Positions 1-7,059 of a stretch of DNA of 64,000 nucleotides are shown here, in pieces. Each line of letters starts with the position of its first letter. The first letter of the stretch is position 1. The stretch spans positions 1 to 64,000 of the forward strand of contig JAJZUQ010000009.1 of the NCBI GenBank assembly GCA_021848385.1, written 5' to 3'. The notes below the pieces were generated by a model. That model was not told where the DNA came from. It did no database searches and worked only from the letters and a program-made list of their open reading frames with translations. Source of the stretch: Deltaproteobacteria bacterium. GTDB taxonomy: Bacteria; Desulfobacterota; Desulfuromonadia; Geobacterales; Geobacteraceae. The position numbers were made by a program, and so were the translations under genes.

Positions 1-2
1 CG

Positions 3-161
3 TGGGCAGACACTCCGCAGCACTGCCAAAGCGGCTTTGAAATGCTCCAATATGAAAGAATTATTAAGAAACGACTTCTAAAAACATACCCTTTATCAGG
101 TCGTTACAGCGTCAGCGGGAATTGCTGGAGAGACTCACATGATGACACCTGGCATTACTGA
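3..161 (+). CDS. 3' end of an unknown protein cut by the window edge
   Basis: A reading frame is open from base 3 and ends at TGA 159-161, giving 52 residues that close with Asp-Thr-Trp-His-Tyr. Its composition is basic and protein-like, with a Lys/Arg-rich stretch followed by Trp- and His-containing residues. I recognise no family. It may be the tail of another gene of the mobile element. Only the C-terminus is visible, so this could also be a chance open frame. Confidence 0.3.
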   Translation, partial: WADTPQHCQSGFEMLQYERIIKKRLLKTYPLSGRYSVSGNCWRDSHDDTWHY

Positions 162-314
162 TTGATCGAGCAAATCAACGCTGCAAGCTGTTGCTGTTAC
201 GAAATGTCGGTTGGTATAAGTATGTACCGAGATTTTGTAGCTACCATTTTCTTCGGCATTCATACAGTCAACAATAATAGCTGAATTAGGTCCGCCGTGG
301 GGTTGACCTGTTCT

Positions 315-1106
315 TCAGAGCTCAATGACCAGCTGCCTGTCGAACTGTGGATTGACCTCGACATCCTTGTAACCATAGGGATTCACGACCACCCGGGTTC
401 TGCCGAGGGTGTAATCGAACGAATTGTGCGTATGGCCGTGCACCCAGAGGTCCGGGCCATGATCGATGATCTCGTTGGAAATGTCGGTCATGAAGGCGCA
501 GTTGAGGCTGTCACCCCGGAAACGCTCATGGATGGACAATGGTGACACGCCGTGGTGTGTCACCACGACAGTCTTCCTGCCGCTGGCGGTGGTCAGTACC
601 CCGAAGATATATTGTTTCGATTCCTGAAACAGCTCGACCGTCTCTTCGGGCATGAGTCGAGTCCCGTCAGCCTTCTTGATTACAACAAAGTCATTCATGT
701 TCTTCCGGGCGTACTGCATCTTGAAGAAGTCCTTGCCGAGAAAATCCGTCCAGAGGGTTGCTCCGATGAACAGGACGCCATTGATATCGACGGACTCGTT
801 TTCCAGGAAGTGGACATTCCCGGGCAGGGAGAGCTTGGCCTTCAGTTCGTGGATGCGCCCGAAGAAATCATTGTGGTAGAAAAAGTGATTCCCTTCGACA
901 TAGATGACAGCCAGAAAACGCTTGGCCAGAAGGCTGACAAGCTTGAGCCAGGTCTCTTGACGGTGGGCGAGCCCGATGTCACCGGCAACCAGGGCAACGG
1001 TCTCCTTGTCAGTCGGCAGCGGTGGCACCACCATTTCCAAAATGCGGGAAATCTTGTTGGGCTGCCAGAACTCGGCGTGGATATCGGAAAATGGGCGGAC
1101 GAGCAT
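315..1106 (-). CDS. Calcineurin-like metallophosphoesterase
   Basis: This is a predicted cytoplasmic metal-dependent phosphoesterase of about 263 residues. The family's dinuclear-metal ligands appear in order: SDIH near residue 7, GDI near 43, GNH near 73, THH near 184 and GHTH near 224. I chose the ATG at 1106 because a GGAGAG Shine-Dalgarno lies 5 nt upstream; a GTG two codons earlier overlaps that site. It is the last gene of the minus-strand block of the mobile element, separated by about 260 bp from its upstream neighbour. Such enzymes occur as cargo on phages and integrative elements. The substrate cannot be deduced. Confidence 0.85.
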   Translation of the reverse strand: MLVRPFSDIHAEFWQPNKISRILEMVVPPLPTDKETVALVAGDIGLAHRQETWLKLVSLLAKRFLAVIYVEGNHFFYHNDFFGRIHELKAKLSLPGNVHFLENESVDINGVLFIGATLWTDFLGKDFFKMQYARKNMNDFVVIKKADGTRLMPEETVELFQESKQYIFGVLTTASGRKTVVVTHHGVSPLSIHERFRGDSLNCAFMTDISNEIIDHGPDLWVHGHTHNSFDYTLGRTRVVVNPYGYKDVEVNPQFDRQLVIEL

Positions 1107-1367
1107 AATCACTCTCCATATGCATACTGATTCGGCTGAAGTATCAGCAATCTACCTGAAAACGGTGGGGGAGTGGATAAATTATTCCGGCTGGAATGTT
1201 GGTTCAGGGCAATGGCGCATTGAAGGTACCATTTTTGTACCCAAAAAAGCGCCATTGGCGGAAGGTGGCAAAAAGCTCCCCATATTTGGTGCCAAATTGG
1301 TAGCCAAAACAGCCACCAAGCAGTTCGGTATCCAAAACGGGGACCAGATTGGATGCCGAACATTCCC

Positions 1368-1709
1368 CTACCACCAGTAGTACCAGCGCCAGTACCACCA
1401 CGGGGCATAACAGGGGCGGTAATCCGTACTGGAGAAAGCGTACTTGAGCAGCGTCCAGTATGGTTTCCCCTTCACATAGCCATGATAAAGCCGCACCTGC
1501 ACCCGGTCCATCAGGATGTACGGCAGCGAGAAGCAGGCAATGCCGATGGCCCAGTACCAGAATGTCCCAATGAAACAGAGGCCGACCAGTAGACCGGAAA
1601 CCGCACTGGTCAGCAGCGGCACAGTTATGGCGACCAGCACCGCCGGCAGCTTCGCCCGTTTCGGCTGCCGCTCCCTGAGCCATTTCTGTGCGTCGTAGTA
1701 TTTGATCAT
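1368..1709 (-). CDS. Small membrane protein of the mobile element
   Basis: This is a 113-residue protein with a basic N-terminus and two hydrophobic segments at about residues 23-47 and 50-66, followed by a Tyr/Trp-rich tail ending in YYWW. GGGAGG lies 7-8 nt before the ATG, so the frame is credible. It starts 29 bp after the stop of the CoiA-like gene and probably belongs to the same transcript. The size and two-helix hairpin near the N-terminus recall small inner-membrane components of conjugation machines, but I cannot place it in a family. About 255 bp without a convincing gene follow it before the phosphoesterase gene. Confidence 0.6.
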   Translation of the reverse strand: MIKYYDAQKWLRERQPKRAKLPAVLVAITVPLLTSAVSGLLVGLCFIGTFWYWAIGIACFSLPYILMDRVQVRLYHGYVKGKPYWTLLKYAFSSTDYRPCYAPWWYWRWYYWW

Positions 1710-1738
1710 CGGAAAACCTCCCTTTGCGGCTCAGTCGG

Positions 1739-2398
1739 TCAAATTCGCACATGCGCCGGTTTGCACAGGCAACCGAGCCTCGTAGTCCCCTTGTTCAGTA
1801 AACCGAAAATCCTTGCCCGAAGCAGTTTCAAGTCATCGGAAGTGATTTTGACGTCATTGGCGACATGCCAGTCCGGAATCATCTGCAGTTCCAGGATAAC
1901 GAGACCGGCTCTTGCCAAAGCCTTCTTCTTACGAGGGCCAGTCTTATGCGTATCGGTTACCTCGATTCCAATGACACCAGCTGTTTCGTAATAGAGATCT
2001 GAATCAGGAGACAAAACCAGCTTACAATCCACAGTGTAGTTGAGTCCTGAGTGATCATCATGAACAGCCCACTCATCGGAAGTTTCTTCAATCTTGAGCA
2101 TGAACTCTTTCCCGAAAACCCTGATTCGCCATGTCCATAACTTACACACGTATTCCTGGACAAGTTCGTGGGCGATCCCCTTGGAGCCATTACCATGACC
2201 GTCCCCGGAGCCGCCGAGATAGGCAAAGCTGGAAGACTTTGCTCCGCGGTCAACCGGCACCATGGGTCTCAGCTTGATGAGATCGTAGAAATGTTTCCCT
2301 TCCCACTCCTCCGGAAACTGACGCCGGAGATGCAGGGCTTCGTGTACGGTGATGATCGGGCTGGGAAAATTGGCTTTCTGGTACGCTAACAGTTTCAT
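1739..2398 (-). CDS. CoiA/PD-(D/E)XK nuclease-like protein
   Basis: This is a 219-residue protein with no confident family match. Residues around 130-170 contain an acidic strand (VDCKL) and a hydrophobic strand with IGIEVTDTHKTG, followed by a Lys-rich helix and a strand ending in ILEL. That order resembles the core of CoiA-like and other PD-(D/E)XK proteins, where Glu, Thr and His follow a beta strand and a Lys helix comes next. I infer a DNA-processing role; it is not shown. The gene overlaps its upstream neighbour by ATGA and is the fourth of a coupled operon that begins with the recombinase-like gene. Confidence 0.5.
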   Translation of the reverse strand: MKLLAYQKANFPSPIITVHEALHLRRQFPEEWEGKHFYDLIKLRPMVPVDRGAKSSSFAYLGGSGDGHGNGSKGIAHELVQEYVCKLWTWRIRVFGKEFMLKIEETSDEWAVHDDHSGLNYTVDCKLVLSPDSDLYYETAGVIGIEVTDTHKTGPRKKKALARAGLVILELQMIPDWHVANDVKITSDDLKLLRARIFGLLNKGTTRLGCLCKPAHVRI

Positions 2399-2865
2399 AT
2401 ATTCCCCTCGACTATGTTGTAGTCCGGCGTCAGCAGGTTGATCGCTTTGCCGATGGCGATGTCCAGCATGATCACTTCCTGGCCGTTCAGATAAATCTTG
2501 CCGGCCGGCGCGCCTTTCTCGACCAGGCTGATTTCAAGTGAATGGATGCCGTCCTTCTGTCTGGCAACCAGATAGAGCGCCTGCGAATTCCCGCCATTAT
2601 TGCGTTTGAGTGCCGTTACCAGTTCGATCTTGCTGCCCGCTTTGCTGGTTCGCTTCCAGTAGGCCTGCATGAAGTAGTTCAGAGACGATTTGACGGTGGC
2701 CAGTTCATAGAGATCGTTATCAATGACAAAACCCCAGAAGTTGGCTTTGACCAGGGTGTTTCTGTTGAAGCGGGTCTTGTAATGGCCGCCGTTATCCCGG
2801 TAGTCATACCGTTCCATCTCGACCGTGGCGGAGACGGATATCCCTTTGAAATTGAAGTCGATCAT
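2395..2865 (-). CDS. Hypothetical protein of the recombinase-led operon
   Basis: This 156-residue soluble protein is not recognised. It has alternating beta-type segments, including a Gly-His-Tyr-Lys-Thr-Arg region near residue 27 and a short NGQEV turn near residue 127, and has no signal peptide or membrane segment. Both ends overlap neighbouring genes by four bases (ATGA), which is strong evidence that the frame is translated and coupled. It sits between a small HTH-like protein and the CoiA-like protein, so a function with those two is likely. Confidence 0.55.
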   Translation of the reverse strand: MIDFNFKGISVSATVEMERYDYRDNGGHYKTRFNRNTLVKANFWGFVIDNDLYELATVKSSLNYFMQAYWKRTSKAGSKIELVTALKRNNGGNSQALYLVARQKDGIHSLEISLVEKGAPAGKIYLNGQEVIMLDIAIGKAINLLTPDYNIVEGNI

Positions 2866-3347
2866 CCTGCCTCCACCTCCTTCCAGAGCTTGCTCAGATA
2901 CGTTGCCGACACCTTCAGTTTCCGCTTGCTCTGCAGATAGCCGGCGATGACACGAAAGCCCATACCATCTGACTTCAGTCCCCTTATCTCGCCCCAGTAG
3001 GCCAGGATCTTCCGGCGCAGGACAGGTTTCCGTCCCCTGGTGACAAGGGTCGCTGCCGTCGCCCGGCGCAGGTGGGTGAAATCGTCATACTGTTCCTGAT
3101 CCGCCACCCGGTACCCTTTGCCCTTGATTGTGTCCCATCCCCCCTTGCGGGCGGCCATGACAAAGGCGCAGTATTTGGAGATCCGGCCGGGGAGGTCGGG
3201 GCGCTCTCCCTTGAGTTGAAACGATCTCTTCACCCCGTCCTGGAATATTTCGATAATCTGCTCTTCCGGCAGCGACGCCACCCAGGCAAAGAGCTTCTTC
3301 CGATCGTGTCCCGTCAGGCCGGTTATCAGGTTCAGTTGCTCGGTCAT
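2862..3347 (-). CDS. Hypothetical protein with a helix-turn-helix-like C-terminus
   Basis: This 161-residue basic protein is not recognised as a named family. The last 50 residues (RRKILAYWGEI to LSKLWKEV) read like a winged-helix or HTH DNA-binding module with a 'YLSKLW' recognition-helix pattern. A shorter helical N-terminal part carries ASLPEEQIIEIF. The gene begins one base after the stop of the recombinase-like gene, with AGAGGA as ribosome-binding site, and overlaps the next gene by ATGA. It may be an accessory DNA-binding factor for the recombinase; that is inference from position. Confidence 0.5.
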   Translation of the reverse strand: MTEQLNLITGLTGHDRKKLFAWVASLPEEQIIEIFQDGVKRSFQLKGERPDLPGRISKYCAFVMAARKGGWDTIKGKGYRVADQEQYDDFTHLRRATAATLVTRGRKPVLRRKILAYWGEIRGLKSDGMGFRVIAGYLQSKRKLKVSATYLSKLWKEVEAG

Positions 3348-3348
3348 G

Positions 3349-4314
3349 TCATCCTCTCGTGTAGGTCAGGGTCTCCCGCAGCCTGAAATGGGAGGTTTCC
3401 AGGGAAGTCTGCTGCAGGGCCTGCTCGTGGCTCATGCCATGGGCAATGCATTCCAGGTAGCGTTCCTGGGCAAAATTGTGCTTGAGGCCGTGGCTGCCTC
3501 GGCCAGGGACATACTGGCCGGTCTTGTGTGCTGCAGCATTGATTGCCTCCACATAGGCGAAGTAATCGCTCTCCAGTTTCCCGTGACGGGAGATATATTC
3601 TTCCAGCCTGCGGTAGGTCGGGACGGAGACGAAGTGCTCGGTCTCTTTGCCCCCTTTCTCCTCCGACGCGACTATGCCCATCTCTGATCCGGTGACTGGA
3701 TCGGCACTGATGCCGCGCAGCCCATTCTTGGTCAGCGGGTTTTTCAGCCGCCGGTTGCTGGGAGCGCCGACTCCTTCAGTACGCAGGCCGCCTTCGTATT
3801 GCAATGACGCCTGCAACTGGAAGGTCCCATCGTTGATAGCTGCGATCAGTCGGACCGGATCGGGATAGGCACGGTTGTCGAAGGTCTTGCTCGACTTCCG
3901 GAGCAGCTTTCTGCTTCTGGCGTAAAATTCAATGCGCAACGGCTCCGTGTTCAAGCGGGGAATCTCAAGAGCATGGATCTCGATATACTGATTGATGGCG
4001 TACTCGAACTTTCCCAGTGCCGACAGAATGGTCTCCATGGTCTGGCGGGAGCGTTTCTTTTCGACGTAGTGTGCCAACCGTTCTTCCAGGTACACCGCCA
4101 TGTCGTCGTAAACGAACGCGGTATCAAGGATGGAAGTTCGTCCGTTTCCGATCATGAGCACCACGAAGCGATGAGTCTCGTATTTGTAGACCTTCCAGGA
4201 ACCGAAGGAACGGATGCCCAGGGTGCAGTCCGCCTTGGCCTCACGGATTGAGCGGACCGCATGGAAGATCGCTTCGGTCTGGGAGTGCAGTGATGTCGGC
4301 CACCGGTGTTTCAT
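3349..4314 (-). CDS. Tyrosine-recombinase-like protein
   Basis: This 321-residue protein has an N-terminal core-binding-like helical region and a C-terminal catalytic-domain pattern of tyrosine recombinases. I see box-I Arg in GLRTEG (R178), a beta-hairpin Lys around 220-223, box-II HGLKH (H275, K278), His309 and the C-terminal Tyr318 in LTYTRG. Box II normally reads HxLRH, so the second Arg is replaced by Lys. The protein could cut and rejoin DNA, either for the element itself or for internal rearrangement. Its ATG overlaps the end of a short upstream frame and it opens a coupled operon running to 1739. The element has a separate serine recombinase, so its exact job is unclear. Confidence 0.65.
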   Translation of the reverse strand: MKHRWPTSLHSQTEAIFHAVRSIREAKADCTLGIRSFGSWKVYKYETHRFVVLMIGNGRTSILDTAFVYDDMAVYLEERLAHYVEKKRSRQTMETILSALGKFEYAINQYIEIHALEIPRLNTEPLRIEFYARSRKLLRKSSKTFDNRAYPDPVRLIAAINDGTFQLQASLQYEGGLRTEGVGAPSNRRLKNPLTKNGLRGISADPVTGSEMGIVASEEKGGKETEHFVSVPTYRRLEEYISRHGKLESDYFAYVEAINAAAHKTGQYVPGRGSHGLKHNFAQERYLECIAHGMSHEQALQQTSLETSHFRLRETLTYTRG

Positions 4315-4817
4315 TGATTACCTCTGGCCGTTGCCGGCCTGCGTGGTGAGATGACATGCTCTTTTTCCGGCATCGCCATGCCGACGGTAGCAGCTCCGTC
4401 TTCCTGCTTTTCGTAGCGTCCCTTGTATGTGGACCGGGCAAGGATTCCTGCCGTCTGTCCTGCTGTCTGTCGTGAACCGGGACTCTACCGGTGGATCACA
4501 TCAAACAGGTCCTCGATTGTGCTGTTCCGGGAAACGCCTCGCCACTGCGTTCAGGACTCAGGGGCCGATACCTGGTCCGCCATCTAATGGTTTCCGGTAC
4601 AACTTTCGATCATGCGAGGGGGAGGTGCATTGACCTCGACATGAAAGGGCTCTGCTTAGGTTGGCCAATCCCATGGGTGGTGTCCGGCCGGGCCAAGTGG
4701 CTCGACGGCTCTGGGTACACCGGGCAATGATGCTGCGAAAAATCTCTCCTGTCTGAAAAGTCGTAACTGTTTTGTTTGTTTCCAATATCCCGGCAACACC
4801 CTGATTACTTGAAGCTT
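4315..4817. other. Gene-poor interval inside the mobile element
   Basis: No convincing full gene is visible here. On the minus strand a frame of about 60 codons without a good start ends in ...RPATARGNQ and overlaps the ATG of the recombinase-like gene; it may be a short leader peptide from the internal ATG near 4384. The interval also has an imperfect repeat of CTGTCYTGC type around 4448-4472. It could contain an origin or the promoter of the recombinase operon, but I cannot point to one. Confidence 0.3.
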
Positions 4818-5819
4818 TCAGGGGGAAGGCTCACCAGTAATGCCGGTATTTGTGATCATTTGTTGGCACTGCTCCCAAGCATTCAGTTTTGCAATGCCGT
4901 CAAGATGCTCATCTTTAAGATCCTGAAAGAGCGGTGACGATTCACGAGCTTCGTCACGATATTTCTGACGGTCTTCCACTGACAGAGAGTGCCAGAGGCT
5001 GTCTCGTTCCTGTGCGTCTCTTCCCTCAGCCGCCAGGTGCTCTTCCTTTTTCCTGGCCTCGGCACGTTTCCGTTCTGCGGCAGCCTCTCTTTTTGCAGCG
5101 CGAACATGAGGCGGTTCATACCATTCCGGTACGACGAGGTCATCACAGAGCGCCTGGAGATAGCCACCGGGATTACGGATCTCAGTGTGCTCTCGTCGCC
5201 AGGTTTCTGCGGCGATGTCAGCAGCCTGAATAACCCTCTCGCTACCGTGGCGCTTGATAAGAACGACCAGTTCATTGCCCGAAACAACGGAGAAGGGAGT
5301 GCCAGACAACAACGAGCGGATCTGTTCTGTTGTTATCTTTTCTATCTTCTTTTCCGTTCTGTTCTCCGGCGTGACGTCACGTGACTGGTCAACGTGACTG
5401 TCACGTGACACGTCGGCAGGCTCTGGAAGGGCAAGAAGATTGTCCCGCTGCTTTTTCCGGTGCCGCTGTTTGCGCTCCCGGTCATTTTCCCGGCGCTTTT
5501 CCAGCTTGTCTTCGCTCTGATATTTGCTCCAATTGGCAATGAAAATTATGCCGTCCTGCTGGTCGATCATTTCAAGACCGGCAAAGATGGTAAGGCCGAG
5601 CTGAACGGTCGGCAGGGCAATGTCAGTCACCATGCTGAGCGTTTCCGCCGTGTATGGCAGGCTATCGGAAACCATCAGGTATCCTCCGCGGTTGCATTTG
5701 CCAGCTTCCGCCAGCATCAGCAGCCAGAGCAGCACAAGCGTATTACCTTCCGGCCCTTTGCGGATCATCTTGATTTTTCGATGATCCAGTATGTTGCACA
5801 TGATCTTGATCCAATCCAC
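4818..5819 (-). CDS. Phage-type replisome organiser protein
   Basis: This 333-residue protein begins with the pattern of the phage replisome-organiser N-terminal domain (Rep_Org_N): DWIKI near residue 2, a LLWLLMLAEAG helix, a GGYL turn and a winged-helix region ending at about residue 110. A strongly basic linker (residues 105-125), a second domain near 165-235 and a long charged helix rich in Ala/Lys/Arg/Glu follow. Such proteins bind an origin and recruit host helicase loading. It lies downstream of a 68-codon gene and divergent from the repressor, as in phage early regions. It probably drives replication of this element after excision. Confidence 0.75.
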   Translation of the reverse strand: MDWIKIMCNILDHRKIKMIRKGPEGNTLVLLWLLMLAEAGKCNRGGYLMVSDSLPYTAETLSMVTDIALPTVQLGLTIFAGLEMIDQQDGIIFIANWSKYQSEDKLEKRRENDRERKQRHRKKQRDNLLALPEPADVSRDSHVDQSRDVTPENRTEKKIEKITTEQIRSLLSGTPFSVVSGNELVVLIKRHGSERVIQAADIAAETWRREHTEIRNPGGYLQALCDDLVVPEWYEPPHVRAAKREAAAERKRAEARKKEEHLAAEGRDAQERDSLWHSLSVEDRQKYRDEARESSPLFQDLKDEHLDGIAKLNAWEQCQQMITNTGITGEPSP

Positions 5820-5849
5820 CTTGATACCCTTTGGCCGGCTGTGCAGCGG

Positions 5850-6056
5850 TCAGGCTGTACTGCACCCTGCAGTTCCTGGTGCCAATCCGGATTTTACGCA
5901 CTGCACCGCTGAACAGTGAGAACTCGCCTGATCACATAAGGTCAGCATTTCGACCTGTGCCCTGACGCTTTCCTGCTTCATTTTCTCATTCACCAGGCGG
6001 ATCACTCCGACACTGAGGATTGAAGTAATTCGATTGAGGCGTTGTTCCGGGGTCAT
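5850..6056 (-). CDS. Small early-region protein, function unknown
   Basis: This is a 68-codon frame starting MTPEQRLNRITSIL. The N-terminal 30 residues form a plausible amphipathic helix, and the C-terminal half contains four Cys. It is the first gene after the divergent operator region and lies 30 bp upstream of the replisome organiser, so the two are probably co-transcribed. The ribosome-binding site is weak (GGGAAA). I do not recognise a family. Confidence 0.45.
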   Translation of the reverse strand: MTPEQRLNRITSILSVGVIRLVNEKMKQESVRAQVEMLTLCDQASSHCSAVQCVKSGLAPGTAGCSTA

Positions 6057-6112
6057 ATGGAAATTTCCCGATAGCTGTTTCAGCTGGACACAGAACGTTT
6101 CACTGTGCTATT

Positions 6113-6181
6113 TGTTACCATAATTAGTCTTCAGTTTACGCTATCGCGTAATAATGTTACAAATAATAGTAAATATGTTAC
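6113..6181. promoter_or_regulatory. Divergent operator region for the XRE repressor
   Basis: The AT-rich interval between the early operon and the repressor has a perfect palindrome TTACGC-TATC-GCGTAA at 6136-6151. It also has three direct TGTTAC motifs at 6113-6118, 6155-6160 and 6176-6181. This is the arrangement expected of operators for a phage-type switch. Binding by the adjacent XRE protein is inferred. Confidence 0.55.
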
Positions 6182-6208
6182 CTTGTCAAGGGGTTTTTAG
6201 GGGTTGCT

Positions 6209-6940
6209 ATGCGCATTGCTGAATTGTTTCGCAGGGCCAGGGAAGCAAAGGGGCTGAAGCAATCGGAAATTGCGGATCAGTGCGGTATTTCGCGGTCGGC
6301 TCTCGCCCGTTTTGAGACGGGGTCATTGCGCCTTGCAGAGGAGACTTTGTTACAGATTGCTCCGCTCCTCGACATCGATCCCGAGTTTCTGCGTGGCAAT
6401 TCCACGATTCCGTTCAAGAGTCAGACCGGATCGCTCATCAAGTTTGTCGTCGACAAATATCACGTCAACACGGATATGCTCCTCGCAACGATTCTTGCGC
6501 GCTGCGATGTTCTTGAAATCTATTACCTCACCCCGCCTATCACAATTGTTGATCGCATTCGCCACCTCAATGTTGTTGCTAATCCGACTTACGCTCTGCT
6601 TATGAGCGATGAGGCCGGGAATGTTTATCTGATCAGATGCAAATCACCCAAAGACTTTCTAGCTTGGGATGACAGTCTCTCTTCCTGGCATTCGGAACAG
6701 CGCAAGCTGACCGGCAAAAGCGGTCACTTCGAACAGTTGATTATCTCAAAAGAATTGTTCGAGAAGATTCGAGATTGGCAAGACATCTACAAGGCAGATT
6801 TTGATTCCCTGTTCAACCAGAAGGCTGAGAATCTCATCGATAAAGGGATGGCTCTCAGCGAAGCGGAAAAGAAATTGATTCTTTTCGTTCGTGAGCAACA
6901 TCTCCACCCTGAAGACGCTATTCAGAAACTCCAGCAGTAA
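6209..6940 (+). CDS. XRE-family transcriptional regulator (element repressor)
   Basis: This 243-residue protein has a clear Cro/C1-type helix-turn-helix at about residues 5-60, with QSEIADQCGISRSALARFE as its central part. A longer C-terminal region without a recognisable peptidase dyad follows and ends in helices. It is transcribed divergently from the replication genes across an operator-like region and lies 120 bp upstream of the serine recombinase on the same strand. It probably represses the early operon and may autoregulate. A LexA-like self-cleavage motif is not apparent, so induction may use another signal. Confidence 0.8.
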   Translation: MRIAELFRRAREAKGLKQSEIADQCGISRSALARFETGSLRLAEETLLQIAPLLDIDPEFLRGNSTIPFKSQTGSLIKFVVDKYHVNTDMLLATILARCDVLEIYYLTPPITIVDRIRHLNVVANPTYALLMSDEAGNVYLIRCKSPKDFLAWDDSLSSWHSEQRKLTGKSGHFEQLIISKELFEKIRDWQDIYKADFDSLFNQKAENLIDKGMALSEAEKKLILFVREQHLHPEDAIQKLQQ

Positions 6941-7059
6941 ATCTCCCTCTTCACGCAATCGATAGCACCTTGCCGCGACAATTCCCGGCAACTGGATAAT
7001 TGTGCCTCTTGAGTATTTAATGGGCATCTGGTACACTTGCAAAACTTTAGGAGGGGTCT

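Noticed and set aside
1..300. Second attachment repeat matching the 3' end of tRNA-Asn
   Set aside because: No match to the tRNA 3' end was found here, so the left end of the element must lie outside the window.
1204..1752. 182-residue minus-strand gene overlapping the small membrane protein
   Set aside because: It is in another frame over the 1368-1709 gene, which has a strong ribosome-binding site and proper membrane segments; the longer frame has no start signal.
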